This document shows positions 1 to 11,966 of a stretch of 64,000 nucleotides of DNA, piece after piece. Made by a program: the position numbers and the translations under genes. The stretch is taken from the NCBI GenBank assembly GCA_037783545.1, contig JBBELK010000438.1, positions 744,001-808,000 on the forward strand, written 5' to 3'. Numbering within the stretch: the stretch's first letter is position 1; each line of letters opens with the position of its first letter. This DNA comes from Henricia sp. BOLD:AAB3569 (lineage: Eukaryota; Echinodermata; Asteroidea; Spinulosida; Echinasteridae). The notes beneath the pieces were generated by a model. The model did not search any database and had not been told where the DNA came from. It was given only the letters and a program-made list of their open reading frames with translations.

Positions 1-1555
1 AACGGGCAATGACGTCATCGTGAGCTAATCAAACTACAGAAAACCGTGCGGTGCCACGGGGGTAATTGTGGGTTTCTGTTTTTTTCGGAATGCCGTTGGA
101 TTTTGTTGTATCCTGACTGGACTAGAAAAATGTACGTACAATTTTCATTGTTTGTGGGTAGAATATTACATATTCTTTGTATAAAAGGTAAACATGGATT
201 GTTGCGAGTATCGACGCGACATACAAGGGGAGATATTTGCCGATTTTTTTGTTGTCTTTTGTCGTCTTTTTGGACGTGTTTTTTCTTGAATATTTCGAAA
301 CTCAAAATTAAAAAATAAAAAATAAAATAGTGATACTCGACGACAGATATGCTTCTCATCTTTCCGAAAATGTTAGTCTTATTTTTCAGATCTCTAGAAA
401 TGAATGAGAAATCATTGGTTTTCGACAAACTGTTCAAGCTTATTAAATATGCAGACTGAAACTAGGTTAAGTCACGCGTGCATACTGTGCACATAAAAGC
501 CTAGCAGGGACTTTTGTGCGCGCTGCGGACTGACCGACATTCTTCGATATCATTGTATTTATTAACCATATCCAACAGCAAAAAAAATGTGCCAGTTACA
601 GGAATGGGATTATACGATATTATGAATATAAACATGTACCTATATAATTATGTAAACACAAAATAAATATAAGGTAATTTAGAAGAAGAAACAAATTACA
701 ATAATACCAAAATTACAAACTAAATTAGAAAAATTACCGCTATATAGCTAGCATCACCCTTGACCAAAATGCACGTAAATAAATAAATCATCCATAAATC
801 TTCAATATCAAAATAAATAACTGCTCAGCTCACTGCTGTTGCCCCTTACTCTCCTCCTCCACCTGCCCCCAACAAAGGAAACTAGTGTATATATATCACA
901 AAAACTGCAAGTATAATTGGGATGCTTTCAAATGAAAAGAATATGACACGGAACATACGAAGTATAGTACAAATAAATAATATATACAGAAATACATCTC
1001 ATGCATTGAGGGGAAAAATATTTAGCTACTTAAATCTGAGAGAGCCTGAGACACGCAGTGTTTACGAAAGGAGTAAAGGGAAGGTGCACCGAACACATCA
1101 CACTTCCCATGGAGCCCATTGTAGGTGGAGGGAATCTTCGATGGGGCGTGGAGGATGTGTTTATGTGCATGCCTCGTCCGTAGTGCTGGAGTATGTAAGC
1201 CAAATGGGTTGGCATCTACAGTAAAGAAACAGTTGTGAAAATGTTTATACAAAAATAAACATTCACTAACATCCCGTCTGAGTTTTAGAGTATAGTAGGA
1301 AGTCTGTATCGGTGACATAGATCAAGGTAATCAAGGTTATTAGCATCATTGTAGTTATTGATTAGCAGATGTTATTTTGAAACACATTTTGTTATAGATA
1401 TTGTTCGTACAACTTATAGGAAACCTGCAGCGTTTCTCATAATGTCTACTCCAATGACTTTGGCACTGATATTTCGCTTGTTCAGGTCGTTAGAAGATGT
1501 ATTTGAGCGAATGAAATGGAGTGCCGAAGTATGGCGTATATTGCCATTGTAACTG
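1..1555. other. AT-rich non-coding stretch
   Basis: I see no supportable gene here. Open frames on both strands are short, low in complexity and match no family I know. No splice-bounded exon, tRNA or clear element end was found. It may be old repeat-derived DNA. Confidence 0.5.
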
Positions 1556-1558
1556 GCT

Positions 1559-1687
1559 TCAAACATCATGACTGCCAGATAAAACACCACTGCAAATACA
1601 CAGGGACAAGTATCAGTGATTTTTAGTGTAGATATATTGCTTAGGCAACGAACAAAGGGCCGACGTGTTCACTTCGGCAGTCTATTC
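1559..1687. repeat. Dispersed repeat, copy 1 of 3
   Basis: This stretch shares an ordered set of short motifs (ACCATTGCAAA-like, CACAGGGACA, TTTTAGTGTA, CACTTCGGCAGTCTAT) with 10418-10570 and 15336-15450. It is probably an internal fragment of a non-autonomous DNA element, because the 15336 copy lies inside an element with terminal repeats. No coding potential is visible. Confidence 0.55.
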
Positions 1688-1939
1688 CAGACAAGATTTT
1701 GACTGATCTTGAAGATTATTATTTCGACCCAACGGTTCTCTATAGCATACGTATTGAAAACCAAGCACACTCGGCAGCGATTTTGGGCATGGCAACCATT
1801 ATGGGTGCCCCACCCCCAACTAATAGGATAGCATGTAAAGATCACTGCGCCGACCTCATTATTATTTTGTTTGCCCTCCTTAGTCAACTTTATATATTAC
1901 TACTAATTCATGAATAGGAAGACCGATTTGGGGTTAAAC

Positions 1940-2226
1940 AATAGTGTTGGGACGACCGGTCGCGTTAGGACGACCGATCGCCGGTCGTCCTAACAACAAT
2001 GGCTCCAAAAAGCATCTTAATTAGGTCAAAAACCATTTTTATTAGGTTTGTAACCATTTCTATTAGGTTTGTAACCATTTTCGTCTAGATTGCAAAAAAT
2101 GGTTTTATAGAGATTTTCAGGAGAAAATTAGTGTCCATTTACGATCTTTTTACCGAGAATTTTGTGGTTTTAGTGGTCACTGGCGGGATTCTAGCCAAAA
2201 GTGTCGTCCTATTCGGGGTTCGGCGG

Positions 2227-2267
<41 letters not shown>

Positions 2268-2576
2268 GCTGGATCGACCGTAAGGGCGAAATTTGGCAAA
2301 AAAATATGTTTTAAAGGCAACTCTCTTTTAAAGGACCACCAAATTTTCGGGAAAACTTCTCGAATGAACACTAACTCTCTTTACCTAAAGCTCCCAAAAA
2401 TGGTTTGTGCCCTAATAAGAATGGTTTGTGACCTAATAAAAATGGTCTGAAACCTAATAAAAATGGTTTTTGACCTAAAAAACAGACATTTTCGTTAGGG
2501 GGAAATACAAATTTCCCCCTAATCCGCAATTTCCCCCTAACACCCATTTTTTGTGCCTAATGGGTCGCCCTAACGG
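1940..2576. repeat. Foldback element with (TA)n loop
   Basis: The two halves are imperfect inverted copies. The left half has repeated units with ATTAGGT and AACCATTTTT. The right half has their complements AAAAATGGTT and ACCTAATAA. Both ends carry TTAGGACGACC-type motifs. A (TA)n microsatellite (about 2229-2263) sits in the middle. It is a non-coding hairpin-type element. Confidence 0.6.
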
Positions 2577-2599
2577 TACTTCTAGCTGAATATAATTAT

Positions 2600-3284
2600 A
2601 TCTGAATGAGTGTAGGCTAATCTGAACAGGTGTAATAGCCAAGTACCATCGTGATGTGGATTATTTATATATTTTATTTTTCTTTTCAACTGTAATAATT
2701 TGGACATTTTTGCTAATTTGGACAGTTTTGCTTGCCCAGCAGAATATTTGACTTATTTTTCAAAATCTACGCTGGTCTTTTTGGTAATTTTCACTCTTTG
2801 GGCCTATTATAGCAAATAGTAACAGACTCCATTATAAAAATTGAACAGAATTGAAAAGAAGAGTGTCCTGCTCACCAACTTATCTCCATTTTTTCTTCCA
2901 CCCCATGCATGTAAAATCCGATACGTGGGACATTTGTGTGAGAATAACTAAACAGGGCCAAAATTAAGCTGATCCCAAAAGCTTCGAGCAGAACATAGGA
3001 TGAGAGAAAAATCATATATATGGGCCTCATCGAGATTCAAACCTAACCAGCTGAGGTATGAGGTATAGTCGTATATAAAACCGTTTCGAATAGCAGAAGC
3101 TGCCATCTTGTAAAGACGTTTCTTGTTCCTTCAGGACATGCATCATGGTTGTCCATCTTGTGCTTACATTGTTCACATATTTAAATATCAAAGGTTTCCC
3201 CACACAATAGCAGTTTTTCGATACGATCATCTATTCCCTCATGTTACTCACACAGTCCTAATTTTTCTCTCGGAGTACAACTGA
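2600..3284. other. No feature recognised
   Basis: AT-rich sequence without a convincing exon, RNA gene or element boundary. Confidence 0.4.
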
Positions 3285-3352
3285 ACGCATTATTTGCTAA
3301 CATGCCAGTACAAGTTGATTATTAACCAGAATTAACCTAGCTTTCAAACATT
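3285..3352. repeat. Fragment of the 7.7-8.2 kb tandem repeat
   Basis: The motifs GTTGATTATTAACCAGA and ATTTGCTAACATG match a segment of the duplicated unit at 7669-8158. A piece of that repeat family therefore also sits just before the LINE fragment. Confidence 0.5.
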
Positions 3353-3365
3353 ATGTTGAACTAAT

Positions 3366-4520
3366 GTGAGTAAGACCAAGGAAATTGTCATGGACTTTAG
3401 GACGAATCCTACCGACATCCAGCCACTGAGTATTAATGGGTTAGAAGAAGAAATGGTGGATTGTTTTACATTTTTAGGCATTCACATCTCATCAGACTTA
3501 AAATGGGAAATTAATGTCGACTGTATTGTGAAGAATGCACAGCAAAGACTGTTTTTCTTAGAACGACTGAGAGGCTTTCGTGTCAGCCAGAGGTTGTTGC
3601 TTAAATTCTACCGGGCAGTGATTGAGAGCGTTTTGACGCAGTCAATCATTGTTTGGTGGGGCAATGCCACTGTCATTGACCGAATGCGTCTTAGTCGCAT
3701 TGTTTCCACGTCTAGCCGGATTATGGAATGTGAAGTCCCTTCATTGGATGATTTGTATCATTCCCGAGTTAAGAAAAGAACGTATTCTCATTGCAGACCA
3801 TGCAGTTTCACCCAGCAAACGATTTTTTTTCCTCAACTAATGAGGTCAGGAAATCGATACAGATCCATTTCATCGGGGTCTAACCGGATGTTCCTAAGTT
3901 TTTATCCTACAGCAGTTCGAGTTTTAAACAGTTCTGTGCATGCGCGACAGTATTACTCTCGAAATGCAAAAGAGTGAAAAACTCACTCTTCAAAAGAGTG
4001 ACTCCCTTATAAAACCACTCGGAAACAATGAAAATCACTATAAAAGAAGTGAAATTCTGTGAAAAGAGTGGCAATCACTCCAAAAAGAGTGGGAAAACCA
4101 CTCCACAAAGGAGCCATATAAAGGACAGCTCGAAAAAGAGCTGTCCTTTATATGCATGGCTCCTCCTTTTAGTGTTTTTTCCACTCTTTTTGGAGTGATT
4201 GCCACTCTTTTTACAGAATTTCACTCCTTTTAGAGTGATTTTCACTGTTTCCGAGTGGTTTTATAAGGGAGTCACTCTTTTGAAGAGTGAGTTTTTCACT
4301 CTTTTGCATTTAGAGAGTATTCGGGGTATTGTTCTTGTATTCTTTATAATTTGAACTGATCTGTATTTTAAGAATGTATGTATTGTGATGTCTGTTTGAT
4401 TTATTTTCCTTTTTCAAAGGTGTTTGTGAATTTTAACGATTTTATAGCACGCCTATATAACCGAAGACATTGTATGTAATTGTATAGTGGCAATAATTAT
4501 TACATTGAATTGAATTGAAT
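3366..4520 (+). mobile_element. 5'-truncated LINE, reverse transcriptase C-terminus and tail
   Basis: Codons from 3366 encode the C-terminal part of a non-LTR reverse transcriptase. Visible marks are an SKTKEIVMDF start, the FLGIHIS motif, an AQQRLFFLERLR helix, FYRAVIESVLTQSI and a final GNRYRSI motif. This order fits the CR1/L2/Rex1 group; the clade is a judgement from memory. The catalytic FADD region and ORF1 are absent, so this is a truncated copy. The 3' end carries a 5-bp ATTGA tail repeat (about 4504-4520), as expected for that group. A 350-bp palindrome (3962-4311) is inserted where the reading frame ends, separating it from the 3' untranslated tail. Confidence 0.75.
3962..4311. mobile_element. 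350-bp palindromic element inside the LINE
   Basis: A near-perfect hairpin. The ends AAATGCAAAAGAGTG and CACTCTTTTGCATTT are exact complements, and pairing runs to the centre near 4137 (GAAAAAGAGCTG). Arms are built from repeats of the AGAGTG/CACTCT type. LINE sequence continues on both sides, so the palindrome inserted after the LINE. It has no coding capacity. Confidence 0.8.
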
Positions 4521-4645
4521 ATTTGATATGGTGCCTAATCACCATTAAAATAGTTAAAGCAGCCGCCTACACGTCATCAGATTCGTCAACTTAGCACTAA
4601 TTTGGTTCCCCCTCCCCCAAGAAATAGATTGGCACTGGTAAATGG

Positions 4646-7455
4646 GATCCGTGTACATACCGTCCAATCAATTACCGTTTTAAAATAGTATAAAGAAAAA
4701 GGAAAAACTAACCCTTTACCGTTTACCGATTTGTAATCTTTATAAAGAAAAAGGAAAAACAAACCCTTTACCAATTACCGTTTTTCAATCTTTAAAAAGC
4801 AAAAAGAAAAACAAAACCTTTACTGAGTATACCTTTGTTTAATCCGTAAAGCCAAAAGGGAAAAACAAACCCTTTACCAGTTACCGTTTTTCGATCTGTA
4901 TACAGAAAAAGGAAAAACGAATCCTTTACTGCGTATACCTTTGTTTAATCCGTAAAGCCAAAAGGGAAAAACAAACCCTTTACCAGTTACCGTTTTTCGA
5001 TCTGTATACAGAAAAAGGAAAAACAAATCCTTTACTAAGTACCTTTTTTGAATTCGTAAAAGCAAAAAAGGAAAAACAAACCCTTTATCGTTTTACAGTT
5101 TTTGAAATCGTTATAAAGAAAAAGGAAAAACAAACCCTTTACCGTTTGCCGTTTTTTAATCTTTAAAAAGGAAAAAGGAAAAACAAAACCTTTACCAGTT
5201 ACCGTTTTGAAATTTGTATTAAGAAAACAGGGAAACGTATTAAGTTACGGTATTCCTTTTTAAAATGTGTATCCCGAAAGAACAAAGAACAAATCGCTTT
5301 CCGTTTTTTCAGTTGAAATTTGTAAATAAAAATAGCACGTAGGCCTACACTTGTATTTGGTTCATTTTATTTGACTAAGACAAATAATAGACAATTTTAT
5401 TATCTATTTCCTTTTCTTTTGTAACAAACACGTAGCGAACTAAAAACTATGACAAAATATCTGTACTGAAACAAAAAAGGAAAAAGGGTAACAGAAAAAG
5501 GAAAAAAGAAACTCTTTACCAGTTAAGCGCAACGAAATCCGAGTGCGGCCGAGTTGTCAAAAGTGTCTCGGTTGTTTCCGGAAAAGAAAACTTTTTTGTA
5601 TCGTTGAGGGCGCGCGGGCCCGCTGCATTTTGGCGCGCACTCTATACTTAGCAAGTTCAACTTTTTCTAGAAATTTTACAACAAAGATGGAGACGTTCGT
5701 GCTCTTTAGAGGTAGCAAGAGATTGTCCCTATAAAAGACGATGATATGACAACGGGAAAAATAAGCCGCATTTTTCAGGTGCGTATACAGTAAAATTTCA
5801 ATCAGAGGCCGGTTAATATCGTCGAAGACAGTCATGATTGACATTTACTTAGCTTAGGGCGGGGGAGGGTGTTTAAATAGGGCACGCCCGTAGCCCCTAG
5901 GCTGCTGAATGAAAAAACGAATTCCATGTACCATTTTTGTAAACATTGCTCTTGCATTTATTTATTTATTTATTTATTTTTTTCAAGCTGGATCATGGTC
6001 CAAACACTTCTAAATCTAAGGGTCACATCTACAAGTACAGAGTGTTGGGGAGGGGGAATTTTAAAGATTAGTGGTTATTTCTTCTTTTTTTTAATTATTA
6101 CGTTATAAAGTTTACATCCGGAAAAGCATGTCCCCAAAAATTATAAGCATCATAAAAATATATACTCGCACTCTCCTTTCCATCAATATAATAGGCCCCC
6201 TAATTAACATGTAGAAAATATATCCATTTCTTGTTCATGTTCTTTATACTAACCTTTTAAAGATTTTTTTAATAGGCCTGCTGTATTAATTTTGGGGAAA
6301 CAATTGTTGTAGACCCGAGCCTACTTTTATTTGTCGTTTGCAGTGATGACTTGTAATTTGGTAATTGTATGTAGGCTGGGACTGTGAACATGTTGAAGGG
6401 GCAGCATGTACTTTAAAATAACAAGTTAGTCTTATTGGCCTGGCCTAGGCTCTAAAAAATAAAATAAATAAATGCAAAAGCAATGTTTACAAAAATGGTA
6501 CATGGAAATGGTTTTTTTCATTCAGCAGACTAGGGGCTACGGGCGTGCCCTATTTGAACACTCCCCCCCCCCCCAGCCCCCCTCCCCCACCCCCCCCCCC
6601 CCCCCCCCCGCCCTAAGCTAAGTAAATGTCAATCATGACTGTCTTCGACGATATTAACGGCCTCTGATTGAAATTTTACTGTATACGCACCTGAAAAATG
6701 CGGCTTATTTTGCCCGTTGTCATATCATCGTCTCTCAGGGACAATCTCTTGCTACCTCTAAAGAGCACGAACGTCTCCATCTTCGTTGTAAAATTTCTAG
6801 AAAAAGTTGAACTTGCTAAGTAGGAGTGCGCGCCAAAGATTATTTCTAATAATGCAGCGGGCCCGCGCGCCCTCAACGATACAAAAAAAGTTTTCATTTC
6901 CGGAAACAACCGAGACACTTTCGACAACTCGGCCGCACTCGGATTTTGTTGCGCTTAACTGGTAAAGGGTTTCGTTTTTCCTTTTTCTGTTACCCTTTTT
7001 CCTTTTTTGTTTCAGTACAGATATTTTGTCATAGTTTTTAGTTCGCTACGTTTTTGTTACAAAAGAAAAGGAAATAAATAATAACATTTTCTATTATTTG
7101 TCTTAGTCAAATAAAATGAACCAAATACAAGTGTGCTATTTTTATTTACAAATTTCAACTGAACAAACGGAAAGCGATTTGATATTTGTTCTTTTGGGAT
7201 ACACATTTAAAAAAGGAATACCGTAACTTGTAACGTTTCCCTGTTTTCTTAATACAAATTTAAAAACGGTAAACGGTAATGGGTTTGTTTTTCCTTTTTT
7301 TATATATGGATTCTAAAACGGCAAACGGTAAAGGGTTTGTTTTTCCTTTTTCTTTATAAAGATTCCAAAAACGGTAAAACGGTAAAGGGTTAGTTTTTCC
7401 TTTTTCTTTATACTATTTTAAAACGGTAATTGATTGGACGGTATGTACACGGATC
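4646..7455. mobile_element. 2.8-kb foldback element with tandem-repeat arms
   Basis: The outer ends GATCCGTGTACATACCG and CGGTATGTACACGGATC are inverted copies. Arms of about 1.3 kb pair inward through a unique segment (5525-5880 with 6540-6950) to a loop of about 0.5 kb near 5975-6455. The outer parts of both arms are tandem 50-60 bp units of the type CCCTTTACCGTTT plus AAAAAGGAAAAAC. The left arm has about nine units and the right about three. A poly-C run (6564-6613) interrupts the right arm. No transposase is seen. The plan resembles foldback elements such as the sea urchin TU family; that comparison is from general knowledge. Confidence 0.8.
6564..6613. repeat. Poly-C tract
   Basis: About 50 bp, almost all C with a few A, G or T. 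It is present in the right arm of the foldback element but not at the matching place in the left arm, so it expanded after the arms formed. Confidence 0.9.
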
Positions 7456-7520
7456 GGATCTAGTGTTTGGACGAAGTGATTTAGGGCGAAATGGCACTTG
7501 GGCGAAATGGTTTTGAGACG
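7456..7520. repeat. GGCGAAATGG-type short repeats
   Basis: Degenerate units such as GGGCGAAATGG repeat just outside the foldback element. The same motif in complementary form (CACTTCGCCC) makes a longer array at 62440-62630. Confidence 0.5.
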
Positions 7521-7668
7521 AAAAATAATTGTTTTACTTATTTCTCAAAGACTATAGCACTTCAGACAAAAGTTTTCTACGGTCATCATGTTTATATTGT
7601 GTAAGTTAGGCGTAAATCTGTAAACATTTTTGATTTTCGAAAACATGTATACTGCCTTTAACTTGCAG

Positions 7669-8158
7669 TCACCCTTTACATTACATTATTTTCCGGTATT
7701 CATTATAATCCGAAAAAAGGGCGCAGATAAGTTAATTTATATTTTTGGATTACAAAATAGTTTTAAAAAGAGATAGTCATGTTGTTTTTGTCTGTAATAT
7801 AGTGTAATTAATCAGCCGCATTATTTGCTGTGCGGGTTTAGTAACATTACGGGCCTGGCACTACGAGTTGATTATTAACCAGAGTTGACCCAGCTTTCGA
7901 AAACACCCTTCACGTGACATTATTTTCCGGTATTCATTATAATAATCCGAAAAAAGGGCGCAGATAACCTAATATTAATATTGGATAACAAATTAGTTTT
8001 AAAAAGCGATAGTCATGTACGTACATGTATCCACCTGTTGTTTTTGTCTGTAATATAGTGTAACAATCAGCCGCATTTTTGCTGGGCGGGTTTAGTAACA
8101 TTACGGGCCTGGCACTACGAGTTGATTATTAACCAGACTTGACCCAGCTTTCGAAAAC
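7669..8158. repeat. Two-copy tandem repeat of about 245 bp
   Basis: 7669-7902 and 7903-8158 are direct copies. Both hold ATTTTCCGGTATTCATTATAA, AAAAAAGGGCGCAGATAA, AATCAGCCGCATT, ACGGGCCTGGCACTACG and CCCAGCTTTCGAAAA in the same order. The second copy has a small insertion (TACGTACATGTATCC). It is non-coding. Confidence 0.85.
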
Positions 8159-8828
8159 CTTCAGGAAACCTGAGTAATGATAGACTTGCTGTTAAGTCGG
8201 TAACTAGACCGGTTGGTTCGTAAACCGCAGCAGCGTAGTCGCGAATGGACTGGGAACAAGTCTAGTCGACCTCTTGTTACCGACTTGAGAAACCTGTCTG
8301 TCATTATGCACACGGGCTATTTGGTTCTCGATATGGCAACAGCGTCAACGCGCTTTGAATCATGAATATTGTCGCGCAATCAGGTTTCTCAAGTCGGTAT
8401 ACGAGTCGAAACCAAAATATATACTGCACATAAAAACGGCTATCGATCGTGCGCGGTAAAATGGCGTTAGACGGACAAAACACGTTCATATACCAAATTG
8501 ATTTCAAGTTTAGAGTATTAAACTGTTCTATTTGCAGCAGTGAACGGGGTTTTTTGTCGTTAACTATGCATGCCGTCAATAACTCTATAGAGCCCACAGA
8601 GCAACAAAAGTAACGCAAAATTTACAGTTTAATCAAAATCTGAATATTTCTTCTGTACTTAAGCTGACATCGAAAGATAACAGCGTCATTGTGCATAACT
8701 GGCATGAAACTTCAGCTTGCTAAGAATTCCTACTCTCAGATTCACTGATTTAGTTCTTTTTAATCACAACGTAGAGAAATTGTATTTTCTTTGTTTCACA
8801 GCTGTCAGACTCACGGGTCACTAAACAT

Positions 8829-8950
8829 CTCCCGTGTTTGTCCTCCAAATCGGAAGAGAACAATAGAGCTCTTGCGTTTCTGCTAGCAGCCACATGTATT
8901 TCCCCACGTGGCTTTATTGTTCTTCCCCATCTGGAGGACAAACACGGGAG
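8829..8950. mobile_element. Short palindromic MITE
   Basis: The ends CTCCCGTGTTTGTCCTCC and GGAGGACAAACACGGGAG are inverted copies around a short centre, 122 bp in all. No coding capacity. Confidence 0.75.
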
Positions 8951-9167
8951 GGTCGTGACTATTTGACCCCATGTGAAAGCGCCCTATATCTTTAAAATCT
9001 TCTTTATCGTTTGCAATGACCCAAACGTTTTAAAAAAATAAACATACACCATGTGAATTTTTTTTCTGTCCAAGATGCATACTTTTGGTAAAAAATTAAC
9101 AATTACAATTCCATCAGGAGCTTGTTTTGCTCATTGATCCCGTATGTTTGTCAGCTGCTTTCATTAA

Positions 9168-9334
9168 AGCGGGCCTCCCACTGTGCGATTTTTTGCCACG
9201 AATTTCCAACGATTAGGTACGATTTGGTGAGATTATCAGAGACTGTCTATATAGACTCTATATACACAATCGTACCAAATCGTATACCTAATCGTTGGAA
9301 ATTCATGGCAAAAATCGCATGGTGGGAGGCCCGC
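9168..9334. mobile_element. Palindromic MITE with TTAA flanks, copy 1
   Basis: The ends AAGCGGGCCTCCCACTGTG and CATGGTGGGAGGCCCGCTT are near-complements, flanked by TTAA on both sides. A second copy lies at 34672-34806. TTAA targets are typical of piggyBac-like transposition; that assignment is inference. Confidence 0.75.
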
Positions 9335-9732
9335 TTAACCGTTATTGTGCATTATTGTGCATTATTGAAACACCGCATATAGCATCTCCACCAGGTCTGG
9401 GAACGAGACTAGGAAAAATACAGCCATGCTTTTATGGGCTCCCGTTTATTTTAATTTTTTCCATCTTATAGTGCAAATTATTGTCTCTGCACTCAGTTCA
9501 GCTCAGTTACAAATAATAATAAGTCGACACAACTGCATCGTTGCGCTTTTTTACGATGACCGTTTTCCGCATGCTGAATTAGTCATAGCCTACCCATTTA
9601 ATCAGACCGAAGTTTATCATCAACTATTAGGTACACATCATACGGGTGTGTTTGTGAGCTATAAGCCATAGTCCAAAGTCTATACAGACACTCCCACGGA
9701 TAATATTTTAACGTACGAAAAGATGGACAGCA

Positions 9733-10209
9733 AGGGCGGGTTCACACTGCACTATTTTTGTCCGTCTGACGGACGCACGACGGATGTAACGAAACGTATA
9801 CGTTTCGTTACATCCGTCGTGCGTCCGTCCGCCCGTCCGTCGCGTAGCTGGCCACATCACGTCAAAGTGGATGAGTTGAATTTGTTCCAGATACTGTCCG
9901 TTACGGCGTTTTCACCATCGGTCCACACTATAGACGGCATTTGACCGCATGGAGAACTGAACAAAATGCGCGGGAAATTCACCCTCGCGTTGTTTCTTCA
10001 AAAACATTATATACATCCACAACATTATATTAGTAGACCTCGGATCAACTCTTCCGGCATCTGTCAACTATGAAGCAGATTGGATCTTTGAGACGGTTCA
10101 CATTGAAAACGCATCAACGGACCAAAAACTGACGGACCGGAGACGACGTACGTCAATTTTACGTAGCCTACGTCTGACGGACGATAACAGTGCACTGTGC
10201 TCCCGCCCT
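9733..10209. mobile_element. MITE with GGGCGGG terminal repeats
   Basis: The left end AGGGCGGGTTCACACTGCAC and right end GTGCACTGTGCTCCCGCCCT are imperfect inverted repeats. An internal perfect palindrome is centred near 9803 (CGTATACGTTTCG). Many CCGTCYG motifs occur near both ends. No gene is seen. Confidence 0.65.
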
Positions 10210-10417
10210 AAAACAACACCACATAACGAAAATGTCAACGAGTGCGGCTTTTTTAAATAGCCTATATAATCTGTCGCTAGAACACCAAGAAAAATTTATA
10301 TAGGCAAAATAGATAATCTGACAGATAATTTGAAGAAAAAAATGCTTTATCTTCTGTAGGTTTTGTCATATTATTTTCCTTTTCACAAAGCAGTGAAAGA
10401 CAACCAGCAATAGACAG

Positions 10418-10570
10418 GTGAAGTGTGACGTGTTTGCCATGATAATTGTCATGGCCGTCTGAAAAGTACCATTGCAAAAGCACAGGGACACGGTTCAGTG
10501 AATTGTAGTGTATAGAGCCATTGCCTATAGGCAACAAATAAAAGATGACGTATTCACTTCGGCAGTCTAT
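10418..10570. repeat. Dispersed repeat, copy 2 of 3
   Basis: Same motif order as 1559-1687 and 15336-15450: GTGACGTG, GCCATG, CATGGCCGTC, AAAGTACCATTGCAAA, CACAGGGACACGGTT and CACTTCGGCAGTCTAT. Confidence 0.6.
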
Positions 10571-11802
10571 ATGCATAACCAGTGGTAGTCAGGGATTCAT
10601 GGGAACTGGTTTAAAGGCCATTATTGCAGTGATCCAACATTTTATTTCATGAGATGACAAAAAGAAAACTTCGAATAAAAGTGTTGATGGCAATGGTATA
10701 ACAAACACCGCATGGTAACAAAGTTCATTGCGGTACTTATTTAAGACAACTATTATTGCGTGGCGCCGGCCTCATTTTTCATCGTGAGTCAAACGATAAC
10801 AGCGTTTATAAAGCCCCGCCCGGTAACAACCCGAGTTGACCCGAGTTCAAAGTGAAACCTGTGTCATTCGTTTTGCATCTCAAACGCCCCTATTATTTCA
10901 AGTGGACTTTGGTATACATGACAAGTGGACTTTGGTATACATGACACAAACTGTAGCACTATAAAAACTGGGACCTAAAAGTGAATATTTAACAGATGAT
11001 TCCTTGAAAACATGCAGCACAGTTCGCTTGGAGGTATATACGTTTGTCAGAGGAGGTAATGTGAATTTAAAAAATGGTAGCCATAATGGCTCTTGGGGAT
11101 AATTTTGAAAAGGGGCTATCGAGTGGAGCTGGCGACTTTAAGGGCCATGGTATTACTTTTATCGAAATTCTGCAGAAAAAACGGCATTAACTATCTGAAA
11201 ATGCGGTATAATTAAACTAGCCTGCAAAAATTTCAGCTACGTAAGTGGAGCATTTTTTTTCTTCAGAAAACCTTTTAAAATGTGTTATCCAAATGAATGA
11301 TTAAAAAAATCCAAAAAACGGTAACCTTTTAAACGGTACCTTTCAAAAAAAGGAAAACTGAGAAGGAAGACGAGAGAAAAGGAAGGGGAGGGAAGAACGC
11401 ACTCCCCTTCCCATGGTTCGTGTATATGGTATAGTGTAATATCACGTATTTAACATCGGGACGGGAGTTTTGCAAAATCTTGGGTCTTAGCCCACCCTAA
11501 ATATGTTCTGGAGCCGGCCTATGCCTTTTGACCAAAACAAATAACGTGGTGCATGTTGTTTCCAGTGCACTAGATCAGAAGCAAACAAGGTTGTTTTTTT
11601 ATATATATATATATATATTATTTAAAAAAATATTATTTTTGAACTCGGTAAGTAAAATTTTGGGACATTTACAAATGATACAATGGGCTTAAAAAACAGT
11701 CGATCGAAAACCGTGGTCGACCTACGGCTTTAAATCCTCCGAAGGATGGAGCATTTTTCGTACACACGCGGCAACATTTGAAAAACAAGTAAATATTATT
11801 AT
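10571..11802. other. No gene recognised
   Basis: Mostly unique-looking AT-rich DNA. It contains a tiny direct duplication at about 10899-10945 (AAGTGGACTTTGGTATAC twice), a short TA run near 11602 and a G/A-rich patch near 11345-11400. The motif GCATCTCAAACGCCCC at 10875 recurs at 25165 and marks a MITE end. Confidence 0.4.
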
Positions 11803-11966
11803 GCAAATAATGAACATTAAGTGCAATGGGAGGAATATTTTCATTCTGTGAAATATATGAATAAATGTTCCATTCAACTCGATCTCGCCTCGTTGAATGA
11901 AACATTCTATCTTTTACCTCATGAAAATATTCCTCCCATTGCACCCATAAACATTCATTATTTGTA
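11803..11966. mobile_element. Palindromic MITE, copy 1
   Basis: The ends CAAATAATGAACATTAAGTG and GAATGTTTATGGGTGC-type complements enclose a hairpin with AATGGGAGGAATATTTTCAT in both arms. A shorter copy is at 33650-33758. Confidence 0.75.

Noticed and set aside
15-437. 140-codon minus-strand frame
   Set aside because: Composition is that of AT-rich DNA, no family likeness, and no splice or start context of note.
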